From contig DATIQT010000031.1 of NCBI GenBank assembly GCA_035470525.1, positions 1-13,135 of the forward strand: a stretch of DNA of 13,135 bases, written 5' to 3'. Under the pieces are notes generated by a model. It had not been told where the DNA came from, did no database searches, and saw only the letters and a program-made list of their open reading frames with translations. The translations under genes and the position numbers were made by a program. Positions 7,446-13,134 of the stretch are shown in pieces. Numbering within the stretch: the first letter of the stretch is position 1; every line of letters begins with the position of its first letter. The stretch is from CALXSC01 sp035470525 (GTDB lineage: Bacteria; Pseudomonadota; Alphaproteobacteria; Rickettsiales; UBA1997).

Positions 7446-7484
7446 GGGAATAATACACTTCAAGGCTTGAAGTGTATTATTCCC
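7446..7484. repeat. 39-bp perfect palindrome between the two accessory genes
   Basis: GGGAATAATACACTTCAAG (7446-7464) is followed, after one central G, by its exact reverse complement (7466-7484). In RNA it would form a stem of about 17 pairs with a tiny loop. No U-tract follows on the plus strand (TAAAATATTTTC), so it is not a textbook terminator. It lies 47 bases after the stop of the first gene and about 22 bases before the -35 box of the second. It could end transcription, protect the 3' end, or act as an operator. Confidence 0.7.
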
Positions 7485-7506
7485 TAAAATATTTTCAATA
7501 TTAGTA

Positions 7507-7534
7507 TTGTATGTAATATTATTTAAGGTATAAT
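7507..7534 (+). promoter_or_regulatory. Candidate promoter for the EEP-like gene
   Basis: TTGTAT (7507-7512) and TATAAT (7529-7534) are 16 bases apart. The ATG at 7533 that would extend the reading frame overlaps this -10 box and would be upstream of the transcription start (about 7541). This supports translation from the next ATG at 7563, with a leader of about 22 bases. Confidence 0.5.
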
Positions 7535-7562
7535 GAGTATATTTTTTAATAAAAAGAGGCTT

Positions 7563-9185
7563 ATGGAAAATAAATCAAAACAAAGTGAATCATTTCAACG
7601 TTATTTAAAAGGTATGATGACTGAAGAAAATTTTAAAGGAAGTGGACTTGGCTCTATATCAAGTTCAGATCATGCGCTAGTGGCAACAAAAAATGGAATA
7701 TTTACTTCAAATTTATCAAAAAGGGGTACCAAATCTAATCCTAAAACCAAGAAACCATCTAACAATCAATCAGATTATGAAGAAAAAATAAAAGATTATA
7801 AAATAAGAGCAATATCACAAATTAAAAATTTGTTATCAGCAGCAAAGATTTCTGAATGTTTCAAACTAGGATTCCTTTCAGAAACAAATTCATTGTTTTC
7901 AGAAAAAATTTTTGATTTATTAAAATATAATTCAAAAACAGATGAATCAGTTGGTTTTATTGAACCAAAAACAATAGAAAAAGATGTTGTAATTTTATAT
8001 AATAAAAAATTATACAATTATGTTGATGATAGTGGCAATTTGGAAATGACGGTATTAAATTCAGGAAATCCTAAATTTGGAGAAAGAGAAGGTTTACTTT
8101 TAGCTCTTTTGCAAAACAAAAAAGATGGAAAATATTATATCGTTGGTAGTTTTCATTTACCATATTCAAAAAAATCTGAAGAATTAACTCGAGAAATTCA
8201 AGACGGTATAAATACTTTTAAAGCAAATTTAATGTCAAAGTATCCAAATATCAGCGATCTTTCTTCAGTAGGAATTATAATTGGAGGAGATGCAAATCAT
8301 TCTGCTGAAGATATGTTAACTTATTTAGAAAACTCTGGTTTAGAAGTTATTGCTCCAAATTTTAGTACTAATGTAAATAAAGAAAGTAAAATAGGTAAAT
8401 GTACCACATTTGATTTTTTTATAACAAATAATGAAATTATACAAGAAAAAGATATTTTAAATGATTTTGGTATTTCACATAAAAATCTTTTAGATGCTTT
8501 TTACAATAAAAAAGGAATTCTTACTGACTATCCTCTTAGAGATTCAGAATATGAAGTTGTTAAATGTTTAAAAGAATATTTGGATAAAACAAAAAATTCT
8601 TTAGACCAAAAATTAGAATATTTGCTAAAAAATTATAAAGCAGAGGAACAAAGAAAATTAGAAGATTTTGTTTATTTAATAAGTAATATTAAAGAAACTT
8701 ATCCAGAACTAGAATTTAGTGAAAAAGTATTAAAATTAGTAAAACAATATTACGAACAAATAAGTAATAATAATACTACTAATAGTAGCATAACTAATAG
8801 TAGTACTAATAGAGGTATAACTAGTAGTAGTAGTATAACTAGTAGTAGTATAACTAGTAGTAGTACTAATAGAAGTCCATATGATTATACTAAAGGAAAT
8901 GAATTAATTTTTAGTACTATTGATTCTACAAAACCCAAAACAACTATTCAATCTTCAAATACTTCAGAATCATCAAATACGTCATATGAAAATCTTTCAA
9001 AATTATTAAATAGTGAAGCTAAATCATTATATCCAAATCTTTCAGAATCATTAAGTAAAAATAATAAATCAGATGTTCAATCTAGTTCTAATCCTTCAAA
9101 ACGAGAGGAAAAAACTTTTTTAAGTCAACTTTTTAAACAAAGATCTTCTTCAAAATCCAAAAAAGAAGATGAAAAAGATAAATGA
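7563..9185 (+). CDS. EEP-like (endonuclease/exonuclease/phosphatase fold) protein with Ser/Thr/Asn repeat tail
   Basis: About 540 residues from ATG 7563, which follows AAGAGG (7554-7559); an in-frame ATG at 7533 lies inside a TATAAT box and is less likely. The middle resembles an EEP phosphoesterase. The candidate catalytic Glu is in GFLSETN (E107). VGSFHLPY (H198) matches the family's strand-His motif. IIIGGDANHS (D243, N245) matches the GDxN motif. CTTFDFFITN (D284) matches the family's D-Y-I segment. The expected closing SDH reads TDYPL (320-324), so the usual catalytic His is replaced by Tyr; an SDHALV occurs instead near the N-terminus (35-40). Residues about 330-400 are Lys/Glu/Leu-rich and probably helical. 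About 401-439 is an Asn/Ser/Thr repeat, then a polar tail with a basic end (KQRSSSKSKKEDEKDK). No signal peptide. A secreted nuclease or phosphatase effector is possible; enzyme activity is unproven. Confidence 0.7.
   Translation: MENKSKQSESFQRYLKGMMTEENFKGSGLGSISSSDHALVATKNGIFTSNLSKRGTKSNPKTKKPSNNQSDYEEKIKDYKIRAISQIKNLLSAAKISECFKLGFLSETNSLFSEKIFDLLKYNSKTDESVGFIEPKTIEKDVVILYNKKLYNYVDDSGNLEMTVLNSGNPKFGEREGLLLALLQNKKDGKYYIVGSFHLPYSKKSEELTREIQDGINTFKANLMSKYPNISDLSSVGIIIGGDANHSAEDMLTYLENSGLEVIAPNFSTNVNKESKIGKCTTFDFFITNNEIIQEKDILNDFGISHKNLLDAFYNKKGILTDYPLRDSEYEVVKCLKEYLDKTKNSLDQKLEYLLKNYKAEEQRKLEDFVYLISNIKETYPELEFSEKVLKLVKQYYEQISNNNTTNSSITNSSTNRGITSSSSITSSSITSSSTNRSPYDYTKGNELIFSTIDSTKPKTTIQSSNTSESSNTSYENLSKLLNSEAKSLYPNLSESLSKNNKSDVQSSSNPSKREEKTFLSQLFKQRSSSKSKKEDEKDK
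8763..8879 (+). repeat. In-frame tandem microsatellite coding for Ser/Thr/Asn
   Basis: The stretch is built of ACT, AAT, AGT and ATA codons. The clearest part is three successive ATAACT(AGT)n units at 8817-8834, 8835-8849 and 8850-8864, encoding ITSSSS, ITSSS, ITSSS. It is flanked by two ACTAATAGA-type copies (TNRG and TNRS). Serine here is nearly always AGT, whereas TCA and TCT are common in the rest of the gene. All units are multiples of three, so copy-number changes alter length without a frameshift. Confidence 0.8.
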
Positions 9186-9223
9186 ATTTAAGTTTTTAGT
9201 TTTAATAATTTATATTATTTTTA

Positions 9224-9265
9224 AAAACCTAGCTATAATTAAAACCAAGCTGGGTTTTATTTTTT
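9224..9265 (+). terminator. Intrinsic terminator after the EEP-like gene
   Basis: AAAACCTAGCT (9224-9234) pairs with AGCTGGGTTTT (9248-9258), 11 pairs with one G-U, around a 13-base loop. A TTTTTT run follows at 9260-9265. It lies 38 bases after the stop codon and closes the accessory pair. Confidence 0.8.
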
Positions 9266-9310
9266 AAAATACAAACATTTTATATGATAGACATAACTTT
9301 ATCTAAGATA

Positions 9311-9343
9311 AATTTATATTTTTCCACAAAAACATTGTTTTTT
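9311..9343. repeat. 33-bp direct repeat, copy 2
   Basis: Identical over 33 bases to 6663-6695 and in the same orientation. It lies after the terminator of the EEP-like gene and 48 bases before the start of the U32 gene. Outside the 33 bases the two copies diverge on both sides. Confidence 0.85.
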
Positions 9344-9362
9344 GAATATTAAATTTTATATT
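9335..9362 (+). promoter_or_regulatory. Candidate promoter of the U32 (TrhP-like) gene
   Basis: TTGTTT (9335-9340), inside the 33-bp repeat, and TATATT (9357-9362) are 16 bases apart. Transcription would start near 9369, about 23 bases before the ATG at 9392. Confidence 0.4.
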
Positions 9363-9391
9363 TGAAACATAAATTAATATTATAAGAAAAT

Positions 9392-10795
9392 ATGAAAAAA
9401 CCTGAGCTACTTGTACCAGCTGGTTCACTTGAAAGATTAAAAACAGCATTTTTATACGGAGCAGATGTTGTATATTGCGGAACTCCTTCAATGTCTTTAA
9501 GAGCACAATCTCAATTCACAATGGAAGATGTTTTAGAAGGTGTTGAATACGCACATTCAAAAGGCAAAAAGGTTTATCTTACAGTTAATTTATTCGCTCA
9601 TAATAGTGATATTCAAAAATTACCTGAATATGTGGAAACTTTGAAAAAAATTAAGCCAGATGGTGCGATTGTAGCTGATCCAGCAGTTTTTAAATATTTA
9701 CACGAACAATTACCAAATCTAAATTTACATGTTTCAACACAAGCTAGTGTGACATCTTGGTTAGGTGTAAAATTTTGGCAAGACATGGGTGCTAAAATGT
9801 GTGTTCTTGAAAGACAATTAACGTTTGATGAATTGAGAGAAATAAGAGAAAAATGTCCTGATATTAAGTTGGAAACATTCGTTCATGGTTCAATGTGTAT
9901 GTCTTATTCTGGCAGATGTTTGCTTTCAAATTATTTTACAGGAAGAGGTGCAAATCAAGGAAAATGTGCCCACTCTTGTAGGTGGAATTATAAAATTCAC
10001 ATGAAGTTAAAAGAAGATATTTCAAAAGAAATCTTATTAAATAAAGATACAAGGGAACTATTTGATTTCTTACTTGAAGAAGATTGCAGACCAAATGATT
10101 TTCTTGCAATAGAAGAAACAGAAGAAGGTTCTTTCATGATGAATTCAAAAGATTTATGCTTATTACCAGTTCTACCAGAATTTTTACAAATAGGTATTGA
10201 TTGCTTAAAAATAGAAGGACGAAATAAAACCCAATATTATACCGGAATGGTTGCAAGAACCTATAGAAAAGCTATTGATGATTATTTTGAAAATCCAAAA
10301 GAATGGGATTATAAAAAATATTTAGACGAGATATATACTATTTCCAACAGAGGTTTTTCTTTGGCATTTGCACATGGCAATCCAACACATTTATCTACAA
10401 ATTATGGCTTAACAAAATCATTAAGCGAATATGAATTTGCTGGTTATGTTCAGAGTTGGGGTGATGATTATATTAATATTGCAGTAAAAAATAGGCTTGA
10501 TGCAGGTGATGAATTAGAGTTTTTATCTCCAAATAATAACAAAGTTATTAAATTAACAATTAATGAATTCATAAATGCTAAAAATGATGAAGTAACTTCT
10601 GTAATTCATGCAGGACAAGATCCAGTTATTAAAATTCCTTTAGAGTGGTTTGGAAAAACAACTAAAGAAAAAGTTATGCTTGATCTTCCCCCTTTAAGTT
10701 TAATTAGAAAAAGAAGCAATTTAAGTGAAGTACAGGCTAAAAGGGTTAAAGAAGATAAAGAAGCTTTCAAAAAAGAGATTTTAGGGGAACTGTGA
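9392..10795 (+). CDS. trhP: Peptidase U32 family protein, TrhP-like (tRNA U34 5-hydroxylation)
   Basis: U32 proteins such as E. coli TrhP (YegQ) are Fe-S proteins. TrhP installs the 5-hydroxyl of U34 in tRNAs using prephenate-derived chemistry; the peptidase name is historical. The 467-residue length and order of motifs follow TrhP. It begins PELLVPAGSLERLKTAFLYG, the TIM-barrel opening. HVSTQASVTSW is at 113-123. ETFVHGSMCMSYSGRCLLSNY contains C169 and C176. NQGKCAHSCRW contains C192 and C196, likely [4Fe-4S] ligands together with or near these positions. MNSKDLCLLP and LKIEGRNKTQYY follow, as in TrhP. The C-terminal part (about 350-440) matches the TrhP beta domain. The closely related UbiU and RlhA proteins differ in length or architecture, so TrhP is preferred. 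Its stop overlaps the start of the broken GNAT gene. Confidence 0.82.
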   Translation: MKKPELLVPAGSLERLKTAFLYGADVVYCGTPSMSLRAQSQFTMEDVLEGVEYAHSKGKKVYLTVNLFAHNSDIQKLPEYVETLKKIKPDGAIVADPAVFKYLHEQLPNLNLHVSTQASVTSWLGVKFWQDMGAKMCVLERQLTFDELREIREKCPDIKLETFVHGSMCMSYSGRCLLSNYFTGRGANQGKCAHSCRWNYKIHMKLKEDISKEILLNKDTRELFDFLLEEDCRPNDFLAIEETEEGSFMMNSKDLCLLPVLPEFLQIGIDCLKIEGRNKTQYYTGMVARTYRKAIDDYFENPKEWDYKKYLDEIYTISNRGFSLAFAHGNPTHLSTNYGLTKSLSEYEFAGYVQSWGDDYINIAVKNRLDAGDELEFLSPNNNKVIKLTINEFINAKNDEVTSVIHAGQDPVIKIPLEWFGKTTKEKVMLDLPPLSLIRKRSNLSEVQAKRVKEDKEAFKKEILGEL

Positions 10796-11277
10796 ATTTA
10801 ATAATAAGATTAGCAAAACTAGAAGAAGCGAGAAGAATTGCTGAGATTAATATAGAAACTTGGAAAACATCTTATCGTGGTTGTATTCCAGATGAAGTTT
10901 TAGATACTAGAACTATAACAGAAGATACAATAAAAAATAGAGTATTTAATATATAACAAAATAATATTTTTGTAGCTGAATTTTATTGTGAAGTGGTTGG
11001 TTATGCTTCAATTAATAGAAATACAGAAATAGAAGCTGAAATTGCTACTTTTTATATTCTTCCTCAATATCAAAGACTTGGTATTGGCGGAACTCTACTA
11101 AAAGAAGTTTTAAAAAATTTAAAACAATTAAATTATAATAAAGTTGTTGTTTGGACGATGAAAAATTTTAAACAATCAAACGATTTCTATAAGAAATATG
11201 GTGGAATTCCAACAGGAAATATAAAAAAATTGAATTATTATGATATTGATGTAGTTGAGTTTGTTTTTTCTTTATAA
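10792..11277 (+). pseudogene. GNAT N-acetyltransferase interrupted by one in-frame TAA
   Basis: Reading from GTG 10792, which overlaps the U32 stop as GTGA and is preceded by AGGGGA (10783-10788), gives a typical GNAT start (IRLAKLEEARRIAEINIETW, then SYRGCIPDEVLD). TAA at 10954-10956 stops it after 54 codons. The same frame then continues without a shift for 106 codons: NNIFVAE, GYASIN, TFYILPQYQRLGIGGTLL (the Q-x-x-G-x-G acetyl-CoA loop), WTMKNFKQSNDFYKKYGG, and a normal end. Whole length would be about 160 residues, as expected for the family. Only one base change separates it from an intact gene, so the lesion is recent, or a sequencing error. A downstream restart at GTG 10993 would lack the first third of the fold and is unlikely to give a working enzyme. 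Substrate unknown. Confidence 0.82.
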
Positions 11278-11301
11278 AAATAGAGTAATCAAATTTTGCA
11301 A

Positions 11302-11377
11302 CATTGCTTGGATGTAAATGTCAACTATTTCGATGACAAAATTGTAAAATCTGTCATCGAAATAGTTGACATTTACA
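11302..11377. repeat. 26-bp perfect hairpin with adjacent dispersed-repeat fragment
   Basis: Arms 11313-11338 and 11352-11377 are exact reverse complements over 26 bases, with a 13-base A/T-rich loop. Within the arms is TCAACTATTTCGATGACA. The 12 bases just before and into the left arm (CATTGCTTGGAT, 11302-11313) are the reverse complement of 4669-4680 in the GC-rich repeat island. No U-tract follows on either strand. This is the main feature of the 11278-11637 gap. It looks like a palindromic element rather than a terminator. Confidence 0.75.
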
Positions 11378-11401
11378 ATTTACAAATGATATAAAAAATG
11401 T

Positions 11402-11428
11402 ATGGGAGTAAGGGCACTACTATCCCAT
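11402..11428. other. Small stem-loop ATGGGA/TCCCAT
   Basis: ATGGGA (11402-11407) can pair with TCCCAT (11423-11428), and GTA with TAC inside it. It is upstream of the infC leader. No U-tract follows. A role is not clear. Confidence 0.25.
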
Positions 11429-11491
11429 TAAAATTCAAAAAAAATTGAATCAATATTTGATTATATAAGTATACTATTTCTATTAAATACT

Positions 11492-11520
11492 TTGAAATAT
11501 CCTTGTCTTTTTTGTAGAAA
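11492..11520 (+). promoter_or_regulatory. Candidate infC promoter
   Basis: TTGAAA (11492-11497) and TAGAAA (11515-11520) are exactly 17 bases apart; the -10 matches consensus at four of six positions. Transcription would start near 11527 and give a leader of roughly 110 bases that contains the 7-codon ORF. Confidence 0.3.
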
Positions 11521-11558
11521 TTATTTTTTGAGGAAAAATTTTATTTGCAGGAGATCTA

Positions 11559-11582
11559 ATGTTAAATTCAAAATATTATTGA
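11559..11582 (+). CDS. Possible 7-codon leader peptide upstream of infC
   Basis: ATG at 11559 reads MLNSKYY and stops at TGA 11580-11582. It is preceded at good spacing by AGGAG (11549-11553), one of the best ribosome binding sites in the window. No longer frame continues from it. An A/U-only hairpin (11584-11592/11594-11602) follows at once, and infC starts about 50 bases downstream without a clear ribosome binding site. It could be a translated leader that regulates infC, or a chance occurrence. Confidence 0.35.
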   Translation: MLNSKYY

Positions 11583-11637
11583 AAATAAAAATAATTTTTA
11601 TTAATATCTTATCATATATATTAAATAATAAATTAAA

Positions 11638-12150
11638 TTGTCTAAAAACGAATTGAGAATTAACAAAGAAATAAGAGTTCCTGAGGCTAGAATTATAGAT
11701 CAGCACGGAAATATGGTTGGTGTTTTACCAATTTCAAAGGCTTTACAAATGGCTTTTGAAGCTGGATTAGATTTAGTGGAAGTTTCCCCAAATGCAAATC
11801 CTGTTGTTTGTAGAATTACTAGCTTTAGTAAATTAAAATATGAAGAGCAAAAAAAAGCTGCACTTAATAAGAAAAAACAAAAAGTTGTTGATACTAAAGA
11901 AATTAAAATGTCTTTAAACATTGGTGAAGGTGATTTTATAACAAAAATTAAACAAGCTACTAAATTCTTAGAAAAAGGCGACAAAGTAAAATTTAATTTT
12001 ATGTTTAGAGGTAGAGAAATTACATATTCTGATAGTTCTAAATTAATTATAAATAGAATTGAAGATAATTTAAAAGAAGTTGGAAAAATGGAAGAAAAAC
12101 CAAAAATGGAAGGTAAAAAATTATTTTTTACAATAGCTCCGATAAAATAA
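11638..12150 (+). CDS. infC: Translation initiation factor IF-3
   Basis: IF-3 binds the 30S subunit, keeps it free of 50S and checks the start codon. The 170 residues have the N-domain (LRINKEIRVPEARIID, GLDLVEVSPNANPVVCRI at 43-60), a lysine-rich linker (about 70-88) and the C-domain (KEIKMSLNIGEGDF, FLEKGDKVKFNFMFRGRE at 110-127). No ATG exists at the expected position. The frame opens after TAA 11629-11631 with ATT (11632), AAA, TTG (11638), so initiation must use TTG or ATT. A rare start codon is known for infC in many bacteria, where IF-3 represses its own synthesis by rejecting non-AUG starts. There is no obvious ribosome binding site. thrS, the usual upstream partner, is not adjacent. 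A terminator follows. Confidence 0.93.
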   Translation: MSKNELRINKEIRVPEARIIDQHGNMVGVLPISKALQMAFEAGLDLVEVSPNANPVVCRITSFSKLKYEEQKKAALNKKKQKVVDTKEIKMSLNIGEGDFITKIKQATKFLEKGDKVKFNFMFRGREITYSDSSKLIINRIEDNLKEVGKMEEKPKMEGKKLFFTIAPIK

Positions 12151-12171
12151 TTAGCTTCCGTTCATGAATAT

Positions 12172-12206
12172 AAGGCTTATTTTGAGAAAAAAATAAACCT
12201 TTTTTT
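12172..12206 (+). terminator. Intrinsic terminator after infC, abutting the next start codon
   Basis: AAGGCTTATTTT (12172-12183) pairs with AAAATAAACCTT (12190-12201), 12 positions with one C-A mismatch, loop of 6. A run of T follows up to 12206. The next base, 12207, is the A of the downstream ATG. Confidence 0.7.
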
Positions 12207-12800
12207 ATGTCATTTTTAGAAATTAGATTTCCGGAATCAATATCATTTAATTCATCTTCAATGTTAGAATTTAATACAACAATTATCACTACAAAAAATG
12301 GTAGTGAAGCTAGAAATATCAATTGGAGTAAGAATAAAATGAAATTTAATATCGTTAATGGTATTAAAACAAAAACAGAATTAGATGAAATTTTCACTTT
12401 TTTCAGAAATGTAAAAGGTTGTGGATATGGATTTAGATTTAAAGATTGGACAGATTATTCTGCAACATCTCAAGAATTAGGAGTTGGAGATGGTAGCACT
12501 GTAGAATTTCAACTTTTAAAAACTTATACAGTAAGTGGAAATATATACACAAGAAAAATAACAAAACCAGTTATTTCAACAATAACATTATATCTTGATG
12601 ATGTAGAAAGTGAAGATTTTAGCATTGATTTAACAACTGGTATAATAACATTTAATACAGCACCTTCAACTGATGTTGTTATCACTGCAGATTTTGAATT
12701 TGATGTACCAGTTAGATTTAATTCCGATATTTTGGAAATTACACTTGAAACTATAAATACTGGAAAAATTAGGGAATTAGAATTATTGGAGATAGGGTGA
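12207..12800 (+). CDS. DUF2460/TIGR02217 phage or GTA distal tail protein (g12-like)
   Basis: This 197-residue protein matches the DUF2460 (TIGR02217) family, whose best-known member is gene 12 of the Rhodobacter capsulatus gene transfer agent, a distal tail protein at the tail tip. Visible family features are an N-terminal FLEIRFPESISF, GFRFKDWTDYSA (75-86), a GDG followed by FQLLKTY (95-107), the beta-rich YLDDV...GIITFNTAP segment, and FEFDVPVRFNSDIL (163-176) near the C-terminus. Length agrees with the family. No other phage or GTA genes are in the window, so it stands alone next to infC. Isolated GTA homologues are known in Rickettsiales. The ATG directly follows the infC terminator U-tract, there is no ribosome binding site, and TGA 12183-12185 excludes an upstream start. 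Its expression is therefore puzzling. The frame is intact. Confidence 0.85.
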   Translation: MSFLEIRFPESISFNSSSMLEFNTTIITTKNGSEARNINWSKNKMKFNIVNGIKTKTELDEIFTFFRNVKGCGYGFRFKDWTDYSATSQELGVGDGSTVEFQLLKTYTVSGNIYTRKITKPVISTITLYLDDVESEDFSIDLTTGIITFNTAPSTDVVITADFEFDVPVRFNSDILEITLETINTGKIRELELLEIG

Positions 12801-12810
12801 TTGATCTTAA

Positions 12811-12872
12811 TTCTCTGTATTTTTAATGTTTAATAATGGAAATACAGAGAAGTAAGGCCTTACTCTTTTTTT
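12811..12872 (+). terminator. Double hairpin terminator after the tail gene
   Basis: TTCTCTGTATTT (12811-12822) and AAATACAGAGAA (12840-12851) form a perfect 12-bp stem with a 17-base loop. The 14-bp palindrome AGTAAGGCCTTACT (12851-12864) follows and is succeeded by C and a TTTTTTT run (12866-12872). The second hairpin with its U-tract is a good intrinsic terminator; the first may strengthen it. Confidence 0.75.
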
Positions 12873-12942
12873 CCACATTTTTGTTATTAGTTATTAAAGA
12901 TACTGAATTTGTTTGTATTATAGAGCCAAATTCTCAGTCTGT

Positions 12943-13007
12943 TTCCCCTCTGTCAAGTCCCTTTCTCTTCCCCACTGTCAAGCTCCGCCATCTTCCCCTC
13001 TGTCAAG
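12943..13007. repeat. Three tandem TTCCCCTCTGTCAAG units with 25-bp period
   Basis: Units at 12943-12957, 12968-12982 (TTCCCCACTGTCAAG) and 12993-13007 are 15 bases long and separated by two different 10-base C/T-rich spacers. On the minus strand every unit contains TTGACA. Related units lie at 4612-4654. The C-rich composition contrasts with its surroundings. It sits between the terminator of the tail gene and the 3' end of a minus-strand ORF. The ORF that could be read across it on the plus strand is not credible as a gene. Confidence 0.75.
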
Positions 13008-13023
13008 GCAGATTGTTCACTTA

Positions 13024-13134
13024 TTATTGTCTTAACACCTTATCATAAAATTTTCCATTAAATTTTTTATAATAACTATACAACAATAGAGTATTATCTA
13101 ACATCTCAAATGTTTTTGAATATCTTTTACTCTT
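13024..13134 (-). CDS. Probable 3' end of a minus-strand gene cut by the window edge
   Basis: On the minus strand one frame is open from the right edge (13134) for 36 codons to TAA at 13024-13026. It reads KSKRYSKTFEMLDNTLLLYS, then YYKKFNGKFYDKVLRQ. The Lys/Tyr/Phe/Leu mix looks like ordinary protein from this genome, and the tandem repeat and terminator lie just beyond its stop, as expected for a gene boundary. At this length it may be chance. No family can be named. Confidence 0.35.
   Translation of the reverse strand, partial: KSKRYSKTFEMLDNTLLLYSYYKKFNGKFYDKVLRQ

Noticed and set aside
7446..7484. Standard intrinsic terminator for the gene at 6779
   Set aside because: The hairpin is strong but no U-tract follows on the plus strand, so I list it only as a palindrome with undecided role.
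6779..9185. Toxin-antitoxin pair
   Set aside because: The genes are far larger than usual, separated by 160 bases with separate promoters and a palindrome, and neither resembles a known antitoxin.
10993..11277. Separate short acetyltransferase gene starting at GTG 10993
   Set aside because: The preceding 67 codons in the same frame encode the matching first part of a GNAT fold with a good ribosome binding site, so it is the rear part of an interrupted gene.
12866..12880. A third copy of the 33-bp repeat near TTTTTTTCCACA
   Set aside because: Only about 10 bases (TTTTTCCACA) match; the rest differs and the site follows a terminator T-run.
12943..13007. Possible CRISPR array
   Set aside because: Units are 15 bases and spacers 10 bases, far too short, only three copies, and no cas genes nearby.
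12836..13048. 70-codon plus-strand ORF at the right end
   Set aside because: It starts inside a terminator hairpin and crosses the tandem repeat; composition is that of the repeat, not of a gene.
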